Positions 1 to 5,689 of a stretch of DNA of 6,742 nucleotides are shown one piece after another; position 1 is the stretch's first letter; the number at the start of each line of letters is the position of its first letter. A program made the translations under genes and the position numbers. This DNA comes from an uncultured Ruminococcus sp. GTDB taxonomy: Bacteria > Bacillota > Clostridia > Oscillospirales > Ruminococcaceae. The stretch lies in the NCBI GenBank assembly GCA_900543105.1, contig UQQA01000135.1, positions 1 to 6,742 on the forward strand, given 5' to 3'. A model generated the notes under the pieces. The model saw only the letters and a list, made by a program, of their open reading frames with translations. It did not search any database and had not been told where the DNA came from.

Positions 1-63
1 AGCTACGAGCTTTTGCTTGATTTTTTGTACACTTTCAGTTTAAAAATCAGTATAAAAACAGAC

Positions 64-95
64 CCTCTGTTCCAAAATCGAACGGAGGTTTTTTT
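64..95 (+). terminator. Hairpin plus T-tract that also contains the ribosome binding site of the next gene
   Basis: The sequence shows a 9 bp stem, 64-72 pairing with 80-88 with one T-G wobble, a 7-base loop and then seven T residues at 89-95. This is the classic shape of an intrinsic terminator for a plus-strand gene ending left of the window. The 3' arm ends in GGAGG (84-88), placed 7 bases before the ATG at 96, so it is also the only Shine-Dalgarno of the lipoprotein gene. No upstream coding frame can be identified in 1-63. A weak -10-like TATAAA lies at 51-56 without a convincing -35. Confidence 0.7.
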
Positions 96-686
96 ATGTC
101 ATCACAGCTCAGAATTTCTGCATTACTTATCGTATTTTCAATCATACTTTTTACAGGCTGTAAATCTATCAAAGACACCATTATCCCACGTCAGCCGAAG
201 CTTGACCAGCCTTTTTCCTGCACATTCGAATTGACGGCGTTCGCAGACGACCGCGACAGCAAAATGGACGTTTCGGGCGATATCACCCGTTACGGCACGG
301 GGATTTGGGAGATGAACATCACCTCTCCCGACACGATGAAAGGTCTTAACATCAAGTATAACGAGGGCAGCACGACCGCTTCGCTCGGCAGTCTTACGCT
401 TGAGATCGAAAGCGGCAAGCTCAACGAAGCCGCAATGTTCAAGCGCATTTTCGACGCATTCGATTCCTGTGCCGCACTGCACGATATGGAGCTTTTCGAT
501 GACGGCGAAGCTGCTGTTTACAACGGTGCGGACTTCACCTTAGCATTTGATAAGGCAGCAATGATCCCGACCTTGCTCACATTCTCCGACGGGATTACTG
601 TAAATATTTCATCATTCTGCGGACTAACTGAGCAAACGCCCGAAGCATCGGCTGAAAATACCGTCGAAACACAAACGACCGAATAA
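96..686 (+). CDS. Small secreted lipoprotein, possibly LolA/GerS-like fold
   Basis: This is a predicted membrane-anchored lipoprotein of 196 residues. The N-terminus has Arg6, a hydrophobic stretch over residues 7-19, and a lipobox FTGC ending at Cys22. Phe at the -3 position is slightly unusual, but the signal is otherwise typical of lipoprotein signal peptidase substrates. The mature part (about 41-170) is predicted beta-rich, with alternating segments such as GIWEMNITSPDTMKGLNIKY and SLTLEIESGKL. Their spacing recalls LolA/LolB-type lipoprotein-binding folds and the clostridial GerS group; this is a pattern impression, not an established match. The tail (about 178-196) is a Thr/Glu-rich disordered extension. 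The ATG at 96 is chosen because GGAGG sits 7 bases upstream. The gene is convergent with the peptidase gene and shares its terminator. Its function is unknown. Confidence 0.85.
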   Translation: MSSQLRISALLIVFSIILFTGCKSIKDTIIPRQPKLDQPFSCTFELTAFADDRDSKMDVSGDITRYGTGIWEMNITSPDTMKGLNIKYNEGSTTASLGSLTLEIESGKLNEAAMFKRIFDAFDSCAALHDMELFDDGEAAVYNGADFTLAFDKAAMIPTLLTFSDGITVNISSFCGLTEQTPEASAENTVETQTTE

Positions 687-691
687 TAAAA

Positions 692-724
692 AATGCACAC
701 AACTCTTTCGGAATTGTGTGCATT
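692..724. terminator. Bidirectional terminator between convergent genes
   Basis: An 11 bp perfect stem (692-702 with 714-724) is capped by a short extension and a loop around TTTCG. On the minus strand the stem is followed by TTTTTTATTATT, a strong terminator for the peptidase gene, whose stop lies at 730-732. On the plus strand it is followed by the weaker tract TTGATTTTTAA, which can serve the lipoprotein gene ending at 686. Confidence 0.85.
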
Positions 725-729
725 GATTT

Positions 730-2613
730 TTAATACTGTGAAACGTAATCCAAAGGATCGAGGTAGTAACCGTTTGAACGAACCTCAAAGTGGAGGTGGT
801 TACCAGTTGCATAACCGGTCGAACCAACATATCCAAGGAGCTGTCCCTTTACAACGTAGTCACCGTAGCTGATAGCGATGCTGCTCATGTGAGCGTACAT
901 TGTAACATTGCCGTCATCGTTTGCTACCATTACGCTGTTGCCGTAGCCGTCATACTTGTTTGCGGCTCTTGTAACTGTACCCGAAGTTGCTGCATAGATC
1001 GGTGTGCCGTAAGGAGCTGCGATATCAAGGCCCTTATGACCTCTGCCGTCGCCCATATAAGCGGAGATGTAACCGCCGTCAACCGGCCAGAAGTAATCAC
1101 CCGAGCCGCCGCTGCCTGTGCTTACTGCGGTGGTGGTAGGTCTTGTTCCCACTCTTACTTCCTTTGTAACGGGTTCGGAGAGAACAACACGGCTCTGCTC
1201 GTTTCTCGAGATTATCATACCGTTCTTGTATGTAACAAGTGCTGTAACCTCTGCTTCGCCCTCAACACCCGCAACATCGACCTTTTCTTCACCTTTATAG
1301 AGGTTTTCGTCCTCTGTTCTGACGATCTCATAATCGATAGGAACGGTGTAAGTTTCGCTCTTTGTAACGAGCGTCTGGAGGTAAGGAACTTCAGCGGAAA
1401 GTGTGATAACTGCGCCTACAGGACAATATGAAGTGATATCATCGATCTCATCGCCCTCATACACTGCAGGACAAGCAAGAAGCTCATCAAGCGAGATGCT
1501 GTTGTGTGATGCGATGTTCCAAGGATTATCACCGTTCTGAACTTCGTAGTAAACAGGTTCAGCTGCAATAGAACTGAGCTTGTCGATAACTTCCTGCTGA
1601 GAAATTATCTCAGTAGGATAAACGAACTGCTCGTATGTATATTCAACCGACTTGTCAAAGCCGACGGAAACAACATCGGGGTCGTTCATATAAGGCTCTT
1701 TTATGGATTCGATGTAAGCTTCGATCTCGTCCGTTGCTTCAACAGCGGCATAGAAGCTGCCGTTTATCATAACGGAGTAAGCTCTTACCTTGCCGTCAAG
1801 CTCATCGGAAGAGAGTGATGAAACCGCTTCTTCAGCCTCTTCTTCGAGTGAAGCGGGTGCAGTCTGCTGTTCTTCGGTCTGATCTTCGGCAGGAAGTGTG
1901 ATATCGAGCTGCTCCTGCATCTTTTCGATAAGCTCCATCTCATCGATAACTTCGTCCATGGAGTTGAGCGGCTTTATCGAAAGGTTCGTGCTTACGAGAG
2001 CCGTATCATCGGTGGAATAATAAACATTCTTATCGGAAATGGACTGCTGTGCGTCCGTTACGACCGATTCGGCGGAAACAACGCCAAGCTCTGTTCCGTT
2101 GTACTCAACTGCGATACCGTAGCTTGTTGAAGCCGTGCTGCAAACGACTGCGATAAGCAGTGCGACCGAAGCCGCTGGGAAAACATAGTTTACAGCGGTC
2201 TTGAAAACGTTCTTTTCGCGCTTGGCAGTCCGAACGGCATTTGAAGCCATTGTCTTTACCGCCGAAACAAATCCGTTAGCCTTAACATTTTCCGCAAATC
2301 CTCTGAAGCCGCCGCTCACCTTGGCTGCGGTCTCGGCAGAAGCCTCCGCGATCTTGCGAATCGTTGACTTCACAGCGTTTGCGACCTTATGATGTGTTGG
2401 CTTTACAGCATTTCTGATCCGGCCTGCGATGTACGCAATGTACTGCGCAGACTTTGACGCACCGTATGAAAAAGTATATGCAATGAGTGCTCCCGCATTT
2501 ATGACAGCACCTTCGAGCTTTTCCAGCTTATCCTTGCTCTCTTTTATAGAAACCGGCGGCACGAAGTCAACGCAGTTATTCTGCTTGCCGTTTTCACCGT
2601 TTCTGCTTTTCAT
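730..2613 (-). CDS. Membrane-anchored LysM-G5-M23 peptidoglycan endopeptidase
   Basis: This 627-residue cell-wall hydrolase probably cuts peptide cross-bridges of peptidoglycan outside the membrane. The order is: a basic, Ala-rich cytoplasmic region (1-143), one transmembrane helix (about 144-164), and an extracytoplasmic region with two related modules (about 168-237 and 277-349). An acidic Glu-rich linker (about 240-268) separates these modules. Then come a LysM-like domain (about 354-406), a G5 domain (about 416-490), a Gly/Ser/Thr linker, and a C-terminal M23 (LytM) domain (about 507-620). The zinc and catalytic residues of M23 are all visible: His526 and Asp530 in the HxxxD motif, His575 in YAHM, and His606 and His608 in HLHFE. 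An active enzyme is therefore expected. The ATG at 2613 is supported by AAAGGAGA at 2621-2628. The long positively charged cytoplasmic segment is unusual for this class. The gene stands alone, with its own promoter and terminator. Confidence 0.93.
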   Translation of the reverse strand: MKSRNGENGKQNNCVDFVPPVSIKESKDKLEKLEGAVINAGALIAYTFSYGASKSAQYIAYIAGRIRNAVKPTHHKVANAVKSTIRKIAEASAETAAKVSGGFRGFAENVKANGFVSAVKTMASNAVRTAKREKNVFKTAVNYVFPAASVALLIAVVCSTASTSYGIAVEYNGTELGVVSAESVVTDAQQSISDKNVYYSTDDTALVSTNLSIKPLNSMDEVIDEMELIEKMQEQLDITLPAEDQTEEQQTAPASLEEEAEEAVSSLSSDELDGKVRAYSVMINGSFYAAVEATDEIEAYIESIKEPYMNDPDVVSVGFDKSVEYTYEQFVYPTEIISQQEVIDKLSSIAAEPVYYEVQNGDNPWNIASHNSISLDELLACPAVYEGDEIDDITSYCPVGAVITLSAEVPYLQTLVTKSETYTVPIDYEIVRTEDENLYKGEEKVDVAGVEGEAEVTALVTYKNGMIISRNEQSRVVLSEPVTKEVRVGTRPTTTAVSTGSGGSGDYFWPVDGGYISAYMGDGRGHKGLDIAAPYGTPIYAATSGTVTRAANKYDGYGNSVMVANDDGNVTMYAHMSSIAISYGDYVVKGQLLGYVGSTGYATGNHLHFEVRSNGYYLDPLDYVSQY

Positions 2614-2633
2614 CGGAACATCTCCTTTCCTTA

Positions 2634-2648
2634 TCGGTCACTGACCGA
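2634..2648. repeat. Perfect 7+1+7 palindrome in the peptidase leader
   Basis: TCGGTCA-C-TGACCGA (plus strand) is a perfect inverted repeat 5 bases upstream of the peptidase Shine-Dalgarno. In RNA it can form a short hairpin. In DNA it could be a dimeric repressor site. Confidence 0.5.
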
Positions 2649-2665
2649 GGTTTTATATATCGTAT

Positions 2666-2695
2666 AATGTAATTTTCTATAAATTTACGGTCGAA
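2666..2695 (-). promoter_or_regulatory. Possible second (downstream) promoter of the peptidase gene
   Basis: On the minus strand TTCGAC (2690-2695) is followed after 18 bases by TACATT (2666-2671). Each hexamer matches the sigma-A consensus only in part. The site is of interest because the TGTAAC direct repeat at 2699-2715 would then sit just upstream of the -35, the usual place for an activator. Confidence 0.3.
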
Positions 2696-2698
2696 TTA

Positions 2699-2715
2699 GT
2701 TACAATTCAGTTACA
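2699..2715 (-). promoter_or_regulatory. WalR-type direct repeat box 1
   Basis: Read on the minus strand, 2699-2715 is TGTAAC-TGAAT-TGTAAC, two identical hexamers 11 bp apart. The published WalR (YycF) consensus is TGTWAH-N5-TGTWAH, and both halves fit exactly. WalRK controls cell-wall hydrolases, including LysM and M23 types, in Bacillus and Staphylococcus. The site lies between the two promoter candidates of a cell-wall hydrolase gene. That WalR binds here is an inference. Confidence 0.6.
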
Positions 2716-2724
2716 CCATTACCT

Positions 2725-2752
2725 ATTATACGATTTTTTCCGAGAAATTCAA
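2725..2752 (-). promoter_or_regulatory. Sigma-A promoter of the peptidase gene
   Basis: On the minus strand TTGAAT (2747-2752) is followed, after a 16 bp spacer, by a perfect TATAAT (2725-2730). Transcription would start near 2718 and give a leader of about 105 bases before the ATG at 2613. Confidence 0.65.
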
Positions 2753-2765
2753 GGGAAATCAAAAA

Positions 2766-3002
2766 ATAGTAACATTTATTCTGCTTTTTTAACAATTTCA
2801 TTCCCCATTATTTGTGCATTTTAAGCAAAATCACGGATCAAAATCGTTTTCGAAAACTTGATATATCGTTTACAGCGGTTTAAAATATTCTCTTTCCGTT
2901 AAGAAAAGCCTTCCAAAAACGATTACGAAAAAACCCGTCCCATTTTCTCAAAAACGCGTAATTTCTGCCAAAAAACCGCACGGATACGTCATTTCCCTAA
3001 AA
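2766..3002. other. AT-rich intergenic stretch with a weak promoter and a palindrome
   Basis: No ORF with a ribosome binding site is seen here. A weak minus-strand promoter is possible, with TTGTTA at 2790-2795, an 18 bp spacer and TACTAT at 2766-2771. A perfect 12 bp palindrome GTTTTCGAAAAC lies at 2846-2857, and outside it ATCAA (2837-2841) and TTGAT (2858-2862) can also pair. Several A-rich tracts follow. I recognise no riboswitch. Confidence 0.4.
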
Positions 3003-3019
3003 GTTACAAAACGGTTACA
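3003..3019 (-). promoter_or_regulatory. WalR-type direct repeat box 2
   Basis: On the minus strand 3003-3019 reads TGTAAC-CGTTT-TGTAAC, again two identical hexamers 11 bp apart that satisfy the WalR consensus. It is about 270 bp upstream of the peptidase promoter and overlaps the terminator hairpin of the preceding operon. Part of its sequence is therefore also explained by the hairpin arm. Confidence 0.4.
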
Positions 3020-3032
3020 ACTGTAACCGTTT
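3009..3032 (-). terminator. Hairpin terminator of the phosphatase-synthase operon
   Basis: An 11 bp perfect inverted repeat (3009-3019 with 3022-3032) has only a two-base centre. It overlaps the stop codon of the pseudouridine synthase gene (3031-3033). On the minus strand the stem ends in TTT and is followed by a broken T-rich tail (TGTAACTTTT). This fits a moderate intrinsic terminator. The plus-strand side (TTTATTTTC) is also T-rich. Confidence 0.65.
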
Positions 3033-3891
3033 ATTTTCTCAATATAGAAAGCATATCCTCTCTTATCGGTGCGGAAAGGCTTATTTTTTCGCCCGAAACG
3101 GGGAGCATAAACTCCAGTTCGCCGCAATGGAGCGCCTGATGCGTTATGTCGGAAATGTCGCCGCCGTACATATCATCACCTGCAAGGGGGTGTCCGATGT
3201 GTGCGAAATGCACCCTTATCTGGTGCGTTCTGCCCGTTTCAAGCCTGATGCGGACAAGCGTGTATTTCTCATTCCCGCCAAGGACGGTGTAGTTCGTAAC
3301 GGCGCACTGACCGTCGGGACGAACTTCCCTTGTTATCACCGAACCGTCACACCTGCCTATCGGAGCGTCTATCTTTCCGCTGCCCGAAAGCTTTCCGCAG
3401 ACTACTGCGAAATACGTCTTTTCTATCGTGCCCGAAAGCTTCGCTGCCGCGAATGAATTCTTCGCCACGGCGCAAAGCCCCGATGTATCCTTGTCGAGCC
3501 GATTTATCGGGCGGAACGTCATATCCCCGTGCTGCGCCGCAAAAAGATTGCCGAGCGTGTCATACCTATGCCGATGCGATGGGTGGACGGGCATATCAAC
3601 GGGCTTATCGTAAACTATAACATCATCGTCTTCATAGACAACCGGAGCAAAAAGGTCGGGATTTTCGTCAAGCGGTTCGCCGCTCTGCATACCGATAGCG
3701 GCAATATCACCCGTGTGGACAATATCTATCGTCCGTGCAGGTTCGCCGTTGAGCGTTATCCCTCCGCTCACCTGCTTCAGCTTCGTTATAAGACGACGGG
3801 AAGCTCCGCTTTTACGCAGGAACTCCCCGAGATCTTTTCCGTCATCTTCTTTTGTGACGGCGAATTCAATTTTTCTTTTATTTTCAGACAA
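3031..3891 (-). CDS. RluA/RluD-family RNA pseudouridine synthase
   Basis: This enzyme converts uridine to pseudouridine in RNA, probably 23S rRNA; the target base cannot be told from sequence. The 286-residue product begins with an S4-like RNA-binding segment (about 8-70, with a SRRLITKLKQ core). The synthase domain follows, carrying the signature INRLDKDTSGL with catalytic Asp133, then GRTHQIRVH (220-228) and HPLAGDDMYG (234-243). Length and domain order are normal for the family. The start is taken as TTG at 3889-3891 because a perfect AAGGAGG (3898-3904) lies 6 bases upstream and the protein then starts just before the conserved S4 region. An in-frame ATG further upstream (3976-3978) would lie deep inside the preceding gene and lacks such a site. 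The TTG overlaps the stop of the membrane protein gene by 8 bases, which suggests translational coupling. It is the last gene of the operon. Confidence 0.93.
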   Translation of the reverse strand: MSENKRKIEFAVTKEDDGKDLGEFLRKSGASRRLITKLKQVSGGITLNGEPARTIDIVHTGDIAAIGMQSGEPLDENPDLFAPVVYEDDDVIVYDKPVDMPVHPSHRHRYDTLGNLFAAQHGDMTFRPINRLDKDTSGLCAVAKNSFAAAKLSGTIEKTYFAVVCGKLSGSGKIDAPIGRCDGSVITREVRPDGQCAVTNYTVLGGNEKYTLVRIRLETGRTHQIRVHFAHIGHPLAGDDMYGGDISDITHQALHCGELEFMLPVSGEKISLSAPIREDMLSILRK

Positions 3892-4729
3892 GTGCTTCCT
3901 CCTTAATACCCTCGGCATTCCCGATGTGCCGCGAATCCGAGCGGTAAGCGTCAAAAATTTCCGCAGCAGCCGCCGCAAATGTCATCTTTGTATATGGTAT
4001 AACGAAAATAAGCGGAAATATCGCAAGGCAACTCACCCAAAGCGGTGAAAGCGAAAAGACGAGCTTTATTATGCCGAACCTGCTGCCCCTTGCAACTATT
4101 ATACTTTCTGCGATTATCTCTTTCGGCGCTTTTTCGGGATCGGAGGCGTAAAGATACGGTACAAAAATATATCTCAGATGATAGATTATGTACATAAAAA
4201 CGAGCAGTGCGCCCGTTATTGCAAATACCGCAAGGCTAACCGCCGCCGCAGTCGGGTCTTGGTCGAGCAGCCACCTGAAATGCCACGTCATAAGCGCAAT
4301 AAACGCTATCGGAAAGACCGCAACGCCCATTCTCCTTGCAATTACCATAAATTCAAGCTTGAGCGTTCCCTTTATGTGCTTTCTGTGCATATAGCAGCTG
4401 AAAAAGCCCGAACCCGGAATACTCGTTGAATGAGCTTCCTGAAAATAGAACCACGCCGTGCCGTATTTGAGCGGAATAAGGGCAACATACAGCAGGAAGA
4501 TATATATAATCGCCGCCACCCCGAGCTTCCAGCCGCCTTTTCCGAGGCTGCCTATACCAAAGCTTATCACGCCGCATCGGAAAAGTATCTCCGTCACCGT
4601 CAGAAACGCAAGCACCGCCATTGTCAGCACCGCCGTAACGATAAAGACCTCGCCGACACATTCACCCCAGCAGCATTTCAGCCGCTGTGCGGCAAAACGC
4701 CTGTACCGCTCGTTATCAAGGCTTTTCAT
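3884..4729 (-). CDS. Multi-pass membrane protein, DUF975-like
   Basis: This is a predicted integral membrane protein of 281 residues and unknown function. Hydrophobic helices are visible at about 27-50, 69-88, 130-148, 161-183 and 220-246. A soluble, basic N-terminus (1-22, rich in Arg/Lys with Cys19-Cys20) precedes them and a charged tail follows. The short basic N-terminal helix, the Tyr/Pro-rich segment after helix 4 (YIFVPYLYASDP) and the SIIVARG-helix-PY pattern before the end recall the DUF975 group of Firmicutes membrane proteins. I treat that as resemblance only. The ATG at 4729 is supported by AAGGGGAG (4737-4744), which overlaps the stop codon of the upstream gene 13 bases away. The gene is the middle member of the three-gene operon, and its last codons carry the ribosome binding site of the synthase gene. 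Confidence 0.85.
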   Translation of the reverse strand: MKSLDNERYRRFAAQRLKCCWGECVGEVFIVTAVLTMAVLAFLTVTEILFRCGVISFGIGSLGKGGWKLGVAAIIYIFLLYVALIPLKYGTAWFYFQEAHSTSIPGSGFFSCYMHRKHIKGTLKLEFMVIARRMGVAVFPIAFIALMTWHFRWLLDQDPTAAAVSLAVFAITGALLVFMYIIYHLRYIFVPYLYASDPEKAPKEIIAESIIVARGSRFGIIKLVFSLSPLWVSCLAIFPLIFVIPYTKMTFAAAAAEIFDAYRSDSRHIGNAEGIKEEALV

Positions 4730-4742
4730 CGTTCAGCTCCCC

Positions 4743-5381
4743 TTAAAATTCGTTGTAATCAGCAGCATTCCCGAACGGGACTTTTCCGATTATCTCGAAC
4801 ACGCCGCCGTTCTGCCAGAGCATCGCCGAAACATTCACCATATAACCCTCGCCGGGTTCGCAGGCAAAGTCCATAGGCTTCATCTTAGGCAGACCGAAGC
4901 AGGACATAAGGTTCATCAGTATTCCCGAATGGGTGACAACGCCTGCTTCGTGTATATTTTCCTTCATCATATCCATTATAATAAGGTTAAGTCCCGAAAG
5001 GCTGCGGTTTATCATATTGCGCAGGCTCTCACCGTTCGGCGGAGGATTGTCAAGTCCGCCCTTTATCCACTTGTGATAGCTGTCCAGTTCAAGCAGGTCT
5101 TTCAGCTCGATGCCCTCGAAAACGCCGAAATCCATCTCGGTCATTTCGTCGCATATCACGATCTCACGGTCGGGGAAAATTATCTCTGCCGTCTGCAATG
5201 CTCGGGTAAGAGGGCTGGAATAAACTCTGTTTACCTTTGGATAAGCATAGACCCTTGCCTTTTCCTCAAGGTCAGCTCTGCCCTTGTCGGAGAGCGGCCA
5301 GTCGGACTTTCCGATATATATTCCTTTTTCGTTTGCCTCGGTCATTCCGTTGCGTATAAATGTTATTTTATATCCGTTCAT
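4743..5381 (-). CDS. Histidine-phosphatase-superfamily protein with an RNG active-site motif
   Basis: The 212-residue protein has the fold signatures of the phosphoglycerate mutase-like phosphatases. The N-terminal motif is ITFIRNGMTEANEKG, then IYIGKSDWPLS (21-31), SSPLTRALQTAE (55-66) with Arg60, EMDFGVFEG (82-90) with the acid Glu82, and VVTHSGIL (148-154 region) with the second His151. In active members the first motif is RHG, and its histidine is phosphorylated during catalysis. Here position 11 is Asn, encoded by AAC at 5349-5351, while all other core residues remain. The protein may therefore be inactive and act as a ligand-binding or regulatory relative, or the base may be a sequencing error. 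The substrate is unknown. The ATG at 5381 follows AGGGAAG (5388-5394). It is the first gene of the minus-strand operon. Confidence 0.88.
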   Translation of the reverse strand: MNGYKITFIRNGMTEANEKGIYIGKSDWPLSDKGRADLEEKARVYAYPKVNRVYSSPLTRALQTAEIIFPDREIVICDEMTEMDFGVFEGIELKDLLELDSYHKWIKGGLDNPPPNGESLRNMINRSLSGLNLIIMDMMKENIHEAGVVTHSGILMNLMSCFGLPKMKPMDFACEPGEGYMVNVSAMLWQNGGVFEIIGKVPFGNAADYNEF

Positions 5382-5415
5382 AGTATTCTTCCCTGCAAAT
5401 TTTTCTTATTAATAT

Positions 5416-5444
5416 AGTATATATTACATGCTGTTTTTTGTCAA
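5416..5444 (-). promoter_or_regulatory. Near-consensus sigma-A promoter of the phosphatase operon
   Basis: On the minus strand a perfect TTGACA (5439-5444) is followed, after 17 bp, by TATACT (5416-5421). Transcription would start near 5409, about 28 bases before the ATG at 5381. It should be a strong housekeeping promoter. Confidence 0.85.
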
Positions 5445-5470
5445 TACAAGCCTTGCGGCAGTATAGTTTA

Positions 5471-5506
5471 TACAAATAAAATTTACATTTTGTCCATTTA
5501 TTTGTA
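5471..5506. repeat. 10 bp inverted repeat upstream of the operon promoter
   Basis: TACAAATAAA (5471-5480) and its exact reverse complement TTTATTTGTA (5497-5506) flank 16 bases that include TTTACATTTTGT (5482-5493). It begins 27 bp upstream of the minus-strand -35, a position that suits a regulator site. A pure AT-rich coincidence remains possible. Confidence 0.45.
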
Positions 5507-5660
5507 AAGCAGCATCATTTCAACATCTTGACGGAATTTTTCAAATATGGCACAATATCTTGTATTATGCCGATTTTGCGTATGAAACGCCTGTTTTACC
5601 ATTATGTAACTTCAACAAAAAACAATTATAACCTTTATCGAGTTTTTTCCACAAACCCCC
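5507..5660 (+). other. Remaining divergent intergenic DNA with a possible distal promoter
   Basis: No convincing gene is seen here. TTGACG (5528-5533), a 17 bp spacer and CACAAT (5551-5556) could form a second, distal promoter for the XRE gene, giving a leader of about 200 bases. The rest is AT-rich without clear structure. Confidence 0.35.
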
Positions 5661-5689
5661 TTTACAAAATGTACGTTATAAGATATAAT
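5661..5689 (+). promoter_or_regulatory. Sigma-A promoter of the XRE regulator gene
   Basis: TTTACA (5661-5666) is separated by 17 bp from a perfect TATAAT (5684-5689). The start would be near 5696, about 70 bases before the ATG at 5767. Confidence 0.8.

Larger units (their letters stand above)
2659..2734. repeat. Inverted repeat of a -10-like decamer
   Basis: The decamer ATCGTATAAT lies at 2659-2668 on the plus strand. Its exact reverse complement lies at 2725-2734, where it includes the likely -10 of the peptidase promoter. The arms are 56 bases apart. Confidence 0.5.

Noticed and set aside
1..63. 3' end of an upstream gene
   Set aside because: Two frames stop at 20 and 43, but too few codons are present to judge either. 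Only the terminator at 64-95 hints at an upstream gene.
790..1431. 213-residue plus-strand frame opposite the peptidase gene
   Set aside because: It is an antisense shadow, Cys-rich and without a ribosome binding site. The minus strand encodes clear G5 and M23 domains here.
2699..2715. PhoP (Pho-box) reading of the direct repeat on the plus strand
   Set aside because: The plus-strand halves read GTTACA and do not give the TTAACA-type hexamers. The minus-strand WalR reading fits exactly and suits the gene better.
2614..2760. c-di-AMP (ydaO) riboswitch in the peptidase leader
   Set aside because: Such riboswitches often precede cell-wall hydrolases, but the leader is short and AT-rich and contains none of the conserved G-rich blocks.
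3892..3978. Longer form of the pseudouridine synthase starting at an ATG at 3978
   Set aside because: It would extend about 90 bases into the preceding gene, adds non-conserved residues and lacks a good ribosome binding site, unlike the TTG at 3891.
4458..5417. 319-residue plus-strand frame opposite the phosphatase and membrane protein genes
   Set aside because: The minus-strand genes have ribosome binding sites, operon spacing and family motifs. The plus-strand frame has none of these.
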